Position numbers and translations under genes: made by a program. Below the pieces are notes generated by a model, which saw nothing but the letters and a program-made list of their open reading frames with translations, was not told the DNA's origin and ran no database searches. Below are positions 30,658 through 40,821 of a stretch of 64,000 nt of DNA, one piece after another; position 1 is the first letter of the stretch, and each line of letters opens with the position of its first letter. The DNA comes from Bacillota bacterium (GTDB lineage: Bacteria > Bacillota > Clostridia > Peptostreptococcales > Anaerovoracaceae): assembly GCA_017433375.1 (NCBI GenBank), contig JAFRHG010000003.1, forward strand, positions 1-64,000, given 5' to 3'.

Positions 30658-33600
30658 ATGGGAGAAATCCGAAAGTTCAAGAGAGTACTGGTGGCGAACC
30701 GGGGAGAAATCGCCATTCGAATCTTCAGGGCCTGCAAGGAACTGGGGATCAGAAGCGTAGCCATATATTCCGAAGAGGATAAGAATACACTGTTCCGGAC
30801 CAAGGCGGACTCGTCCTACCAGATCGGCAAGGGCAAGGCCCCGGTAGACGCCTATCTGGCCATCGACGAGATCATCGAGCTGGCCAGGTCCAAGGGCATC
30901 GAAGCCATCCATCCCGGATACGGCTTCCTGGCGGAGAACACCGCCTTCGCCCAGGCCTGCGAGGCAGCCGGGATCGTCTTTATCGGCCCGGACTATCACA
31001 TGATGGACCAGCTTGGCGACAAGGTGAAGTCCAAGATCATCGCCAACTCTGTTGGCGTGCCCACGATCCCGGGGAATACGGAGACCGTGCCCGACGTGGA
31101 GACGGCTCTTGCCTTTGCGGAAGACTGCGGCTACCCGGTCATGCTCAAGGCGGCGGCCGGCGGCGGCGGCCGGGGCATGCGGATCGTCAGGAGCGCCGAG
31201 GAAATGAAGGAACAGTTCGTCAGCGCCAGGAGCGAGGCGGCCAAGGCCTTCGGCATCGACGACATTTTCATCGAGAAGTACCTGGAGCGCCCCAAGCACA
31301 TCGAGGTGCAGGTCCTGGGAGACAGCCAGGGCAATGTCGTTCACCTCTACGAGCGCGACTGCTCCATTCAGCGTCGCCATCAGAAGGTCATCGAGTTCAC
31401 GCCGGCCCTGAACATATCCCAGGAACTGCGGGATAAACTGTGCGCCGACGCGATCAAGATCGCCAAGGCGGTGAATTACCGCAACGCCGGCACGGTGGAG
31501 TTCCTCATCGATAAGGATGAGAACCACTATTTCATTGAAATGAACCCCCGTATTCAGGTGGAACACACGGTCACGGAGATGACCACGGGCATCGACCTGG
31601 TGCAGTCCCAGATCATGATCGCGGAGGGATATCCTTTGGATTCCCCGGAGGTCAACATCCGTCAGGAGGAGATCCGGCCGAGAGGCTTCGCCATCCAGTG
31701 CCGGGTGACCACGGAGGACCCCATGAACAGCTTCGCCCCGGATACGGGTGTCATCACCAAGTACAACAGCCCCGGCGGATTCGGCATCCGGCTGGACGCG
31801 GGCAATGCTTTCGTTGGCGCGGAGATCTCGCCCTACTATGACAGCCTTCTGGTGAAGGTCACCTCCTGGGCCCGTACCTTTGATGACGCGGCCAATAAGG
31901 CGGGCAGGGCCCTGAAGGAAATGAACGTCAAGGGCCTGATGACCAACCGGACATTCCTGCTGAACGTGCTGAACCATCCTGACTTCCGGGCCGGCGGCTG
32001 CGATACCGGCTTCATCGCCGACAATCCGGAACTGCTGAACGTGGAACCCAAGGCGGACAAGGAGCGGAATGTCCTGAACTTCCTGGGCGACAAGTTCGTC
32101 AACGGAAACAAGGGTCAGAAGCCCCAGTTTAACGTACCCGTATTCCCGCGGATAAAGGCGGACGAGATCGCGCCTCTGCGGGGAACGAAGCAGCTGATGG
32201 ACGAGAAGGGACCCGAAGGCGTGGTGAAATGGATCAACGAGCAGGATAAGCTGCTGATGACCGACACCTCCATGCGGGATGCCCAGCAGTCCCTGATGGC
32301 CACCCGTGTACGGACGGTGGACATGGAAAAGATCGCCCCGGCGGTCGCCTTCTACGGCAGAGACCTCTTCTCCCTGGAGATGTGGGGCGGAGCCACCTTT
32401 GACACGGCCTACCGTTTCCTCTATGAATCCCCCTGGGAGCGGCTGGAGACCCTGCGGGCCAAGATCCCCAACATCATGTTCCAGATGCTGATCCGGGGAG
32501 CCAACGCGGTGGGATACAAGAACTATCCGGACAACGTCATCCGCCGCTTCGTCAAGGAAGCCGCCGATTCCGGAATCGATGTATTCCGGATCTTCGACTC
32601 CCTCAACTGGATCCAGGGCATGGAAGTGGCGCTGGATGAAACGCTGAACCAGGGCAAGCTGGCGGAAGCCTGCATCTGCTACACCGGCGATATTCTGGAC
32701 GAGACCAGAGACAAATACAGTCTGAAATACTACGTGGACATGGCCAAAGAGCTGGAGAAGCGGGGAACCCACATCCTTGGCATCAAGGATATGTCCGGCC
32801 TGATCAAGCCCATGGCGGCCAAGAAACTCATTGAGGCGCTGAAGAACGAGATCGGCATCCCCATCCATCTCCACACCCACGACACCAGCGGCAACGGCGT
32901 CGCCACCCTGATGATGGCGGCCAACGCCGGCGTGGATATCGTGGACGCCGCCTTCAACAGCATGTCCGGTCTGACTTCTCAGCCGGCGCTGAACTCCATC
33001 GCGGCGGCCCTGGTGGACGATAAGCGTGACCCGGGGCTGGATCTGGACGGCATCCAGAAGATCTCCGACTACTGGGCGGACGTCCGTCCGGTATATCGGG
33101 AGTTCGAGTCCGACATGCAGACCGGTTCCGCTGAGATCTACAAGTACGAGATGCCGGGAGGACAGTATTCCAACCTGAAATCCCAGGTGGAGAGCTTCGG
33201 CCTGGGCCACAAGTTCCAGGAAGTCAAGGACATGTACAAGACGGTCAACGAGATGCTGGGCGACATCGTCAAGGTCACCCCGTCCTCCAAGGCCGTGGGC
33301 GACATGGCCATCTTCATGGTGCAGAACGACCTGACGCCGGAGAACATCTACGACAAGGCCAAGGATATCGATTTCCCCGATTCCATCGTTTCCTTCTTCG
33401 AGGGCATGATGGGACAGCCGGTGGGCGGATTCCCCGAGCGCCTGCAGAAACTGGTGCTCCACGGCAAGGAGCCCATTACCTGCCGTCCCGGCGAACTGCT
33501 GCCTGATGAGGACTTCGACGGCATCAAGAAGATGCTTCGCGAGAAGCACGGCCTGGAGGGGACGGAGAAGGAGGCCCTGAGTTACGCCCTCTATCCCAAG

Positions 33601-34098
33601 GTCTTCGAGGATTACCTGGATTACCTGAAGAACAAAGGCAACTTCCGCATGATGGGCAGCGACATCTTCTTCCACGGCCTGTCGAAAGGCGAATACTGCG
33701 AGGTCAAGGTCCGGGAGGGCAAGGAACTGGTTATCCGCCTGTCCAACGCCAGAGAGATGGACGAGGACGGCTACCGCAACGTGGTGTTCGAGGTCAACGG
33801 CCTGCGCAGTGCGGTGAAGATCAAGGATGAGGCGGCTGCCATCGTTGAGTCCGGTTCCAAGATCGTCTACGCGGATTCCGAGGATCCGGCGGAGATCGGC
33901 GCCAACATTCCCGGCAGCGTCCTGAAGATCCTGGTGGAAGAAGGGGATGAGGTCGAGGAAAAGCAACCCATCGCCGTGCTGGAAGCCATGAAGATGGAAA
34001 CCAATATCCTGGCGTCCATGAAGGGCACCGTGGATAAGATCTACGTCCGGGAGGGCCAGCAGGTCAAGGCCGGCGAACTGATCGTGAAACTGAAGTAG
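30658..34098 (+). CDS. pyc: Pyruvate carboxylase
   Basis: The 1146-residue protein has the full single-chain layout: biotin carboxylase (about 5-455; KAAAGGGGRGMRIV ATP loop, RDCSIQRRHQKVIE, EMNPRIQVEHTVTE), carboxyltransferase (about 525-800; TDTSMRDAQQSLMATRVRT, HTHDTSGNG, DAAFNSMSGLTSQP), PYC/OadA C-terminal region (to about 1020), and biotinyl carrier with VLEAMKMETN (biotinylated Lys near 1112). It makes oxaloacetate from pyruvate and bicarbonate, feeding aspartate and the TCA branch. AAAGGAGAG precedes the ATG. PPDK in the same window handles PEP/pyruvate interconversion. Confidence 0.97.
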   Translation: MGEIRKFKRVLVANRGEIAIRIFRACKELGIRSVAIYSEEDKNTLFRTKADSSYQIGKGKAPVDAYLAIDEIIELARSKGIEAIHPGYGFLAENTAFAQACEAAGIVFIGPDYHMMDQLGDKVKSKIIANSVGVPTIPGNTETVPDVETALAFAEDCGYPVMLKAAAGGGGRGMRIVRSAEEMKEQFVSARSEAAKAFGIDDIFIEKYLERPKHIEVQVLGDSQGNVVHLYERDCSIQRRHQKVIEFTPALNISQELRDKLCADAIKIAKAVNYRNAGTVEFLIDKDENHYFIEMNPRIQVEHTVTEMTTGIDLVQSQIMIAEGYPLDSPEVNIRQEEIRPRGFAIQCRVTTEDPMNSFAPDTGVITKYNSPGGFGIRLDAGNAFVGAEISPYYDSLLVKVTSWARTFDDAANKAGRALKEMNVKGLMTNRTFLLNVLNHPDFRAGGCDTGFIADNPELLNVEPKADKERNVLNFLGDKFVNGNKGQKPQFNVPVFPRIKADEIAPLRGTKQLMDEKGPEGVVKWINEQDKLLMTDTSMRDAQQSLMATRVRTVDMEKIAPAVAFYGRDLFSLEMWGGATFDTAYRFLYESPWERLETLRAKIPNIMFQMLIRGANAVGYKNYPDNVIRRFVKEAADSGIDVFRIFDSLNWIQGMEVALDETLNQGKLAEACICYTGDILDETRDKYSLKYYVDMAKELEKRGTHILGIKDMSGLIKPMAAKKLIEALKNEIGIPIHLHTHDTSGNGVATLMMAANAGVDIVDAAFNSMSGLTSQPALNSIAAALVDDKRDPGLDLDGIQKISDYWADVRPVYREFESDMQTGSAEIYKYEMPGGQYSNLKSQVESFGLGHKFQEVKDMYKTVNEMLGDIVKVTPSSKAVGDMAIFMVQNDLTPENIYDKAKDIDFPDSIVSFFEGMMGQPVGGFPERLQKLVLHGKEPITCRPGELLPDEDFDGIKKMLREKHGLEGTEKEALSYALYPKVFEDYLDYLKNKGNFRMMGSDIFFHGLSKGEYCEVKVREGKELVIRLSNAREMDEDGYRNVVFEVNGLRSAVKIKDEAAAIVESGSKIVYADSEDPAEIGANIPGSVLKILVEEGDEVEEKQPIAVLEAMKMETNILASMKGTVDKIYVREGQQVKAGELIVKLK

Positions 34099-34112
34099 GG
34101 GGTGAAGAGACC

Positions 34113-34307
34113 ATGTTTGACGGACCTATCGGCAAGATCATACTGTTCTGGGTATTCATGCTCGGTGCCATGTTCTTCGCCCGCGTGCTGGGATTCACCG
34201 GCGACACGAAGACTACGGTCATTTACCTGATCGCCTGCGCCCTGATCTACGTGGTGTGGGTCGTCGCCCGCACCATGGCCAAGCGGAAGAAGGAACGGGA
34301 CGAATAG
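34113..34307 (+). CDS. Small membrane protein downstream of pyc
   Basis: A 64-residue protein with two predicted membrane helices (KIILFWVFMLGAMFFARVLG and TTVIYLIACALIYVVWVVAR) and a basic-acidic tail MAKRKKERDE. It starts 14 bp after pyc with its own GGGGGTGA site and is therefore likely co-transcribed. Not recognised; a membrane partner of pyruvate carboxylase is speculation. Confidence 0.65.
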   Translation: MFDGPIGKIILFWVFMLGAMFFARVLGFTGDTKTTVIYLIACALIYVVWVVARTMAKRKKERDE

Positions 34308-34448
34308 ACGGGAAAACCCGGAGAATTAAGCTAACGTACCAAGGTGGCGCGGCTTCCGGCAGCGGCACCTTGTTGTTCCTGGAGGCAGAAATATACATTT
34401 ATTTCCATTTCGCAGCAGGTTGCATCCCGGTTACGATGTCCGAAGCAC

Positions 34449-34476
34449 GAAAAAAGAGGCCGCTGTGAGGCGGCCC
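34449..34476 (-). terminator. Terminator of the L,D-transpeptidase gene
   Basis: Read on the minus strand, GGCCGC pairs with GCGGCC around a 6-base loop and is followed by TCTTTTTT. It lies about 20 bp past the minus-strand gene's stop. Confidence 0.75.
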
Positions 34477-34493
34477 CTTGGGGATTGCAGTGA

Positions 34494-35891
34494 TCAGTAG
34501 TAGATCAGGACCGGAGTGTGGTATTCGACCATATCGTAGAGGGCCGGAATCTCGGAGGGAGGACAGTTGACGCAGCCGTGGCTGCCGTTACTGATCCAGA
34601 TATCTCCGCCGAAGGAGGAACGCCAGGTGGCGTCATGCATGCCGTAGGAGGAGCCCAGGAAAGCCATCCAGTAGTTGACGAAGCTCTTGTATTTGCTGCC
34701 GTCGGCATTGCGGCCCTTGAGGACCACGTTGGTATCCTTGGCCAAAACGGAGAACAGGCCCGTGGGGGTGGTGGTTCCCGTGTTCCGGCAGCCGGTGACC
34801 ACGTCGAAGGAAATCTGCTCCTGACCGTCCCGGAAATAGGTCAGCCTCTGTTTGCTGATGTCGATGTCCACATAGGTATCGCCCACATCCATGGAGTATT
34901 TGCCCAGGCCCTCGGTGGCCCAGACGGGTTCACGGGAGACATCCTCGTGGCTGTTGATGTCCTCGATCAGCTTGGCGGTCTCGCCCTCCTGATCCACGGA
35001 CCAGCCGTACTGGGCGTTGTCCACAGTGACGGTCTTGCCGGTCAGGGACTGGAATGTCCGCTTCTTGCCTACATTATCGTATTTTTCGGCGATACCCTTG
35101 ACGAAGGACCGGACCGCGCTCTCATTAGCGTTGCCGGAAAGATCGTCGTCCAGCATGGCCAGCAGCTCATCCTGGGAGACCGTGTAGGAATCCTCTCCCA
35201 GATCGTATTTGATCTTCTGCTTCAGGTAATCCCGGCAGAACTTCTGGTAGGCGAGGAGCTCGGGGTCGTCGCTTTTGACCTTGGGCACGGCGGTGTATTC
35301 CTCATCGCTGAAAACGAACTTCGTCTGGCCCATCTCGATGCACTTCAGGATATCCGCGCAGACCCGATCGGCGTCAGGCTGGTTGCCGTAGACTTCGGGA
35401 ATGATGGGGAAGGTGGGATCGTCCAGATCCACATAGGCATCGTGGGTTTCGGAAATGCTGTCCCGTTTCAGGAAATCCAGATTCTCGATCTGCTTTTTGA
35501 AATCATCGCTGCATGACGTGATCTTCATGGGGATCTGGATGGAGACCGGAATGTTGAGGTAGTGGTGCAGGGCGCACAGAACGGGATGCCGCTTCTTGAC
35601 CTGGGCAACCTGTTCCCCGATGTCGTAGGTGCAGTTGATGTCGGACACCACCGCCAGAGGCTCGTCCATCACGCCCACGATGAGGACGTTCTTGGCGTTC
35701 CACTGGGAGGTGATTTTATCGGCGGCCTGCTCCGCGTTCATCTTGTAGCAGCGCACGCCGTTGATGATGTAGCCGGCATCGAAGTTGCTGGATTTATAGT
35801 CGTAAGATTTGGTGTACTGCACCGTCATGATCCCGACAGCGGCAAGGGCGGCCAGAATCAGGGCGGTAATCAGAATGGTTGCTTTTTTCAT
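34494..35891 (-). CDS. L,D-transpeptidase (YkuD) with peptidoglycan-binding region
   Basis: From the ATG at 35891 (GAGGACGG upstream) the 465-residue protein has a signal anchor (ATILITALILAALAAVGIMT), then VanW/PG-binding-4-like domains (about 60-310), and a YkuD catalytic domain (about 345-465). The active site is intact: MHDATWRSS with its His and SNGSHGCVNCP with the SHGCxN cysteine. It forms 3-3 cross-links in peptidoglycan at the cell surface. The open frame runs 22 residues further upstream, but that part lacks a signal sequence start and overlaps the promoter region. It is divergent from dnaE. Confidence 0.9.
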   Translation of the reverse strand: MKKATILITALILAALAAVGIMTVQYTKSYDYKSSNFDAGYIINGVRCYKMNAEQAADKITSQWNAKNVLIVGVMDEPLAVVSDINCTYDIGEQVAQVKKRHPVLCALHHYLNIPVSIQIPMKITSCSDDFKKQIENLDFLKRDSISETHDAYVDLDDPTFPIIPEVYGNQPDADRVCADILKCIEMGQTKFVFSDEEYTAVPKVKSDDPELLAYQKFCRDYLKQKIKYDLGEDSYTVSQDELLAMLDDDLSGNANESAVRSFVKGIAEKYDNVGKKRTFQSLTGKTVTVDNAQYGWSVDQEGETAKLIEDINSHEDVSREPVWATEGLGKYSMDVGDTYVDIDISKQRLTYFRDGQEQISFDVVTGCRNTGTTTPTGLFSVLAKDTNVVLKGRNADGSKYKSFVNYWMAFLGSSYGMHDATWRSSFGGDIWISNGSHGCVNCPPSEIPALYDMVEYHTPVLIYY

Positions 35892-36005
35892 TTTATATCC
35901 GTCCTCAAGGTCATCGGCCCATGTGCTGACCGATGCACCAGATATAGTATATTTCATTCCCGGTGAATTTTAAAGATAAAAATCGCTTGAGGGGAAAGTT
36001 TCCGT

Positions 36006-36035
36006 TGCCATAATCGCCGCAAAGGGTATAGAATA
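36006..36035 (+). promoter_or_regulatory. Putative dnaE promoter
   Basis: TTGCCA (36006-36011), an 18-bp gap and TAGAAT (36030-36035), about 25 bp before the dnaE start. Confidence 0.5.
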
Positions 36036-36059
36036 ACTCCTATAGCGAGAGGAGAGACG

Positions 36060-39000
36060 ATGGCGTTCACGCATCTGCATGTACATACGGAATACAGCCT
36101 TCTGGACGGAGCGTCCAGGATCAGCGATCTCGTCGCCCGGGCCGCGGAGCTGGGAATGGATTCCCTGGCCATCACGGACCACGGCGTCATGTTTGGCGTG
36201 ATCGATTTTTACCGGGAATGCAAAAAGCAGGGGATCCGGCCAGTCATCGGCTGCGAGGTCTATACGGCGGCCAGGACCCGCTTCGACCGGGATGTGGACA
36301 AGGACAAGCACATGGGTCATCTGGTTCTGCTGGCGGAAAACGACCAGGGGTACCGGAACCTGATGAAGATCGTCTCTGAAAGCTACCGCAACGGTTTCTA
36401 CTATAAGCCGAGGGTGGATAAGGACCTGCTGCGCCAGTACGCGGAGGGCATCATCGCCCTGAGCGCCTGCCTGGCGGGCAACGTACAGAACCGCCTGCTG
36501 AACGGGGATTACGCCGGAGCGAAGGCGGAAGCCCTGGAACTGGCGGACATCTTCGGGGAGAACAACGTCTTCCTGGAGCTGCAGGACCAGGGCCTTGAGG
36601 AAGAGGCGCGGATCCTTCCGGACATGATACGGCTTCATGAAGAGACGGGGTTGCCTTTGGTCGCCACCAACGACGTCCATTACGTCCGGCGGGAGGATGC
36701 CCAGGCACAGGACGTGCTCATGTGCATCCAGACCCAGACCACCATCGATGAACCGAACCGGATGCGCTTCACCAACGACCAGTTCTACCTCAAATCGGAA
36801 GAGGAGATGCGGGAGATCTTCGCCGATCATCCCGAAGCCCTGGACAATGCCCACGCTATCGCGGAGCGCTGCAATGTGGAGTTCACCTTCGGCCAGCTCC
36901 ATCTGCCGGATTTCACCGCGCCCGATGGACTGACCAACCAGCAGTACCTGCGCCGGCTCTGTGAACAGGGCCTTAAGGAGCGTTACGGTGAACCCTCCCG
37001 GGAGATCCGCCAGCGCCTGGATACGGAGCTGACCACCATTGAAAACATGGGCTATGTGGAGTATTTCCTGATCGTCTGGGATTTCATCAACTACGCCAGG
37101 AGCAAGGATATCATGGTGGGCCCCGGCAGGGGATCCGCCGCCGGCAGCATCGTGGCCTATACCCTGCGGATCACCGACATCGATCCCATGAAGTACGGCC
37201 TGATCTTCGAGCGGTTCCTCAACCCGGAACGGGTCAGCATGCCGGATATCGACATCGACTTCTGCTACGAGCGGCGGGGCGAGGTCATCGAATACGTCAC
37301 GGAGAAGTACGGGGCGGACAACGTGTCCCAGATCATCACCTTCGGCACCATGAAGGCCAAGCAGGCCGTCCGGGACGTAGGACGTGTGATGAACGTCAGC
37401 TACCAGGAGACGGACGCTATCGCAAAGGCAATCCCCTTTGCGCTGAAGATGACCATTGACCTGGCTCTGGAGATGAGCCCGGACCTGAAAAAGAAATACG
37501 AGGAGGAGGAGACCACCCGGCAGGTCATCGACATGGCCCGTGCCATCGAAGGCATGCCGCGCCACGCGTCGACCCATGCGGCCGGCGTGGTGATCTCCAA
37601 AAAGCGCCTTGACGAATACGTGCCCCTCTACCTGACGGACAAGGGGCTGGCGACCCAGTTCAACATGACCACCATCGAGGAACTGGGCCTGCTGAAGATG
37701 GATTTTCTGGGCCTGCGGAACCTGACCATCATCCGGGACGCCCTGGAGATGATCGAGAAGAATCACGGGGCGAAGATCGATTTTTCCTCCATGGAATACG
37801 ATGATCCGGCGGTCTACGAGCTGATTTCCTCCGGGAATACCATGGGAATATTCCAGCTGGAGAGCGGCGGTATGACGTCCTTCATGAAGAACCTGAAACC
37901 GGACTGTTTCGAGGACATCATCGCGGGCATCGCCCTGTATCGGCCGGGCCCCATGGCGTCCATCCCCACATACATCGACAATAAGCGCAATCCCGGCCAC
38001 GTCACCTATATCCATGAGAGCCTCAGGCCTATCCTGGAGGTGACCTACGGCTGCATGGTCTACCAGGAGCAGGTCATGCAGATCGTCCGGGATCTGGGCG
38101 GATACTCCTACGGCCGTTCGGACCTGGTCCGGCGGGCCATGAGCAAAAAGAAGATGGAAGTCATGCTGGAGGAGAAGGAGATCTTCATCCACGGCAAGAC
38201 CGACGAAGAAGGCAACGTGGAGATTCCAGGCTGCGTGCGCCAGGGCGTTCCCGCCCAGGCAGCGGAGGAGATCTATAACCAGATGATCAGCTTCGCCGAA
38301 TACGCCTTCAACAAGTCCCATGCGGCGGCCTACGCGGTGCTGGCCTATGAGACCGCCTACCTGAAGGCCCACTATCCCGTAGAGTTCATGGCGGCGCTTT
38401 TGACCAGCGTTATGGGGGACGCGTCCTCAACGGCCAACTATATCCACAACTGCCGGGAGATGGGCATCGAAGTGCTGCCTCCGGACATCAACGAAAGCAG
38501 CGAGAAGTTCACCGTGATCTATGACCGGACGGATCAGCAGGAGCCGGCCGGGAAGGGACGGATCCGTTTCGGCCTTCTGGGGGTCAAGAACCTGGGTCGG
38601 GGCGCTATCGACGCCATCATCGAGGCCAGGGAGGAAAAGGGAATTCCCCGGGACATCTTCCAGTTCATCCGCAACCTGGATATACACCGGGTCAACCGCA
38701 AGGGCATCGAAAGCCTGATCCGGGCGGGGGCGCTGGACTGCCTCAATCCCAACCGGGCGGCCCATCTGGTGATCTACGAATCCCTGCTGGAATCGGCCCA
38801 GCACACGGCGAAGAACAACCTGGACGGCCAGATTTCCCTGTTCCAGACCAACGAAGAGGCCATGGAGGAACAGGCTGGGACCGGACGGCTGCCTGAAGTC
38901 AGCAATTTTGACCAGGATTCCCTGATCGCCCAGGAGAAGGATACCCTGGGGGTGTACATCACCGCCCATCCCCTGGAGAACTATGAGGAGATGATCCGGC

Positions 39001-39629
39001 GCATGGCGACGCTGAATTCCCGCCAGCTGGCCGCTGTTCTCGACCGGGAGGAAGAGGGCGCCATGGCTTCTGCCCCGGGCAGCGAGGGAGCGGAGGTGAC
39101 CGACGGGATGACGGCGACTATGGCCGGCATCGTAACCGGGCGGAAGACCCTGGTGACGAAGAACAACAAGATGATGGCTTTTGTGGACCTGGAAGACCTT
39201 CTGGGCACCGTGGAAGTGGTCGTCTTTCCCAACGTATACGAACAGTGCGGCGAACTGGTGGAAGAGGACCGTGTGGTGGCCATCACCGGCACGGTGAACT
39301 TCAAGGAAGGCGAGGTGCCCAAGCTTCTGGCTGACCGGATCGTGGATCTGCGGGAACTGAAGGAGAATACGGAGCCGGCTGGACTGCTGAAGGTCCGCCT
39401 GACGGAGGAGGTCCTGCAGCAGGGAAGGGAACGCGTCCTTGACCGGCTGAGCCGGATCATGGAGGAACATCCCGGCCGCTTCCAGACCATCGTGTACCTG
39501 CCGCCTTCGGCGGATCATCCCAGGGGCAGCTCCTTCCGCACGGATCGGAACCTGTGGGTGGAACCCACGGAGGAGCTCATGGGGCAGCTGGCGGACCTGG
39601 CCGGCAAAGAAAACGTCAAAACAGGGTGA
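36060..39629 (+). CDS. dnaE: DNA polymerase III subunit alpha (DnaE)
   Basis: The 1189-residue protein begins with a PHP domain (THLHVHTEYSLLDGASRI), followed by the polymerase core with GPGRGSAAGSIVAY and the catalytic aspartates in MPDIDIDFCYERR (about 400), the fingers (HAAGVVISKKRLDEYVPL), helix-hairpin-helix (about 850-920) and a C-terminal OB fold (about 1010-1100; MAGIVTGRKTLVTKNNKMMAF). Length is normal for DnaE. It is the replicative (or gap-filling, if a PolC exists elsewhere) polymerase. AGAGGAGAG precedes the ATG. pfkA follows 36 bp on, an arrangement common in Firmicutes. Confidence 0.97.
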   Translation: MAFTHLHVHTEYSLLDGASRISDLVARAAELGMDSLAITDHGVMFGVIDFYRECKKQGIRPVIGCEVYTAARTRFDRDVDKDKHMGHLVLLAENDQGYRNLMKIVSESYRNGFYYKPRVDKDLLRQYAEGIIALSACLAGNVQNRLLNGDYAGAKAEALELADIFGENNVFLELQDQGLEEEARILPDMIRLHEETGLPLVATNDVHYVRREDAQAQDVLMCIQTQTTIDEPNRMRFTNDQFYLKSEEEMREIFADHPEALDNAHAIAERCNVEFTFGQLHLPDFTAPDGLTNQQYLRRLCEQGLKERYGEPSREIRQRLDTELTTIENMGYVEYFLIVWDFINYARSKDIMVGPGRGSAAGSIVAYTLRITDIDPMKYGLIFERFLNPERVSMPDIDIDFCYERRGEVIEYVTEKYGADNVSQIITFGTMKAKQAVRDVGRVMNVSYQETDAIAKAIPFALKMTIDLALEMSPDLKKKYEEEETTRQVIDMARAIEGMPRHASTHAAGVVISKKRLDEYVPLYLTDKGLATQFNMTTIEELGLLKMDFLGLRNLTIIRDALEMIEKNHGAKIDFSSMEYDDPAVYELISSGNTMGIFQLESGGMTSFMKNLKPDCFEDIIAGIALYRPGPMASIPTYIDNKRNPGHVTYIHESLRPILEVTYGCMVYQEQVMQIVRDLGGYSYGRSDLVRRAMSKKKMEVMLEEKEIFIHGKTDEEGNVEIPGCVRQGVPAQAAEEIYNQMISFAEYAFNKSHAAAYAVLAYETAYLKAHYPVEFMAALLTSVMGDASSTANYIHNCREMGIEVLPPDINESSEKFTVIYDRTDQQEPAGKGRIRFGLLGVKNLGRGAIDAIIEAREEKGIPRDIFQFIRNLDIHRVNRKGIESLIRAGALDCLNPNRAAHLVIYESLLESAQHTAKNNLDGQISLFQTNEEAMEEQAGTGRLPEVSNFDQDSLIAQEKDTLGVYITAHPLENYEEMIRRMATLNSRQLAAVLDREEEGAMASAPGSEGAEVTDGMTATMAGIVTGRKTLVTKNNKMMAFVDLEDLLGTVEVVVFPNVYEQCGELVEEDRVVAITGTVNFKEGEVPKLLADRIVDLRELKENTEPAGLLKVRLTEEVLQQGRERVLDRLSRIMEEHPGRFQTIVYLPPSADHPRGSSFRTDRNLWVEPTEELMGQLADLAGKENVKTG

Positions 39630-39665
39630 GTGACTCACCAATACAGATAAAGGAGTAAAACGGAA

Positions 39666-40625
39666 ATGAAGAAAATTGCGGTACTGACCAGCGGCGGCGA
39701 TGCGCCGGGAATGAACGCGGCCTTGCGCTCGGTCGTGAGGACGGGAATCTCCAAAGGCATGGAAGTCTACGGCATCCGCCACGGATTCGAGGGCCTTCTG
39801 GACGGAGAAATCGAGAAGATGGAATGGCATTCGGTGGGGGAAATCATCCACCGGGGCGGCACCATCCTCCGCACGGCGCGGAGCAAGCGGTTCTACGAGG
39901 ATGAATGGCAGATCAAAGGGGTGAATATCCTGAAGATCTTCGGCATCGAAGGACTGGTGATCATCGGCGGGGACGGCTCCTTGCGGGGCGGCCTGGAAAT
40001 GTCCAAACACGGGATGACCGTCATGGGCCTTCCGGGAACCATCGACAACGATCTGGGCTACACGGATTACACCATCGGATTCGATACGGCCGTCAACACG
40101 GTCCTGAACCTGATCTCCAACATCCGGGATACTTCTTCCTCCCATGAGAGGGCCACGGTCATCGAGGTCATGGGGCGGCGCTGCGGCGATATCGCCCTTT
40201 ACGCCGGACTGGCCGGCGGGGCGGACGCCATTCTGATCCCGGAGATCGAACTGGACATGAATCGCCTTTGCACGGAGATGCTGAAGGGGCAGAGCGCGGG
40301 AAAGGGCCACAGCCTGATCCTGAAGGCCGAAGGCGTGGCCATCAATACGGATGAGCTGGTCCGCACCCTGGAGGAGATCACCGGCCGGGAGACCAGAGCG
40401 GTGGTGCTGGGCCATATTCAGCGGGGCGGCAGCCCGACCCAGCAGGACCGTGTGCTGGCTTCCATTACCGCGGCCAAAGCGGTCCAGTTGCTTTACGATG
40501 ACGCGCCAAGCAAGGCGGTGGGCATCTGCCAGGGAGAGGTCGTGGCCTATGACCTGGCGGAGGCGCTGGAGATGAAGAGAGACTACGACAGCCACATGTA
40601 TGAACTTGCCGAGACGCTCTGCTGA
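39666..40625 (+). CDS. pfkA: ATP-dependent 6-phosphofructokinase
   Basis: The 319-residue enzyme has the standard PfkA motifs: LTSGGDAPGMNAALRSV, IIGGDGSLRGG (the GGDGS glycine indicates ATP rather than PPi), PGTIDNDL with the catalytic Asp (about 128), and MGRRCGDIALYAGLAGGAD. It phosphorylates fructose 6-phosphate in glycolysis. AAAGGAG lies upstream. Normal length, intact. Likely transcribed with dnaE. Confidence 0.96.
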   Translation: MKKIAVLTSGGDAPGMNAALRSVVRTGISKGMEVYGIRHGFEGLLDGEIEKMEWHSVGEIIHRGGTILRTARSKRFYEDEWQIKGVNILKIFGIEGLVIIGGDGSLRGGLEMSKHGMTVMGLPGTIDNDLGYTDYTIGFDTAVNTVLNLISNIRDTSSSHERATVIEVMGRRCGDIALYAGLAGGADAILIPEIELDMNRLCTEMLKGQSAGKGHSLILKAEGVAINTDELVRTLEEITGRETRAVVLGHIQRGGSPTQQDRVLASITAAKAVQLLYDDAPSKAVGICQGEVVAYDLAEALEMKRDYDSHMYELAETLC

Positions 40626-40655
40626 TGGTAAACTGTTTCTGGAGGGGGTAAAACG

Positions 40656-40802
40656 ATGATAGGCAAACTGAACAACACCCTGAGAGTGATGATCGCGATC
40701 GCAGCGGGCATATTCGTGCTGATGAAGCTGATCGCCAGCATCGATCTCGAGGAGGACAACAACGACGGATTCCCGACCAGGGAATTCGATGATATCTGGT
40801 AA
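40656..40802 (+). CDS. Small single-helix membrane peptide
   Basis: A 48-residue peptide with a strong GGAGGGGG site at 40641-40648. It has one membrane helix (VMIAIAAGIFVLMKLIASI) and an acidic tail ending FPTREFDDIW. It lies 30 bp after pfkA and 19 bp before the DUF308 gene, in a likely operon. Not recognised; coding nature is inferred from the ribosome binding site and the coherent composition. Confidence 0.55.
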   Translation: MIGKLNNTLRVMIAIAAGIFVLMKLIASIDLEEDNNDGFPTREFDDIW

Positions 40803-40821
40803 ATACAGGAGAACAACTGCA

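Noticed and set aside
30634-33966. 1110-residue open frame on the - strand
   Set aside because: Antisense shadow of pyruvate carboxylase, whose motifs are complete on the + strand.
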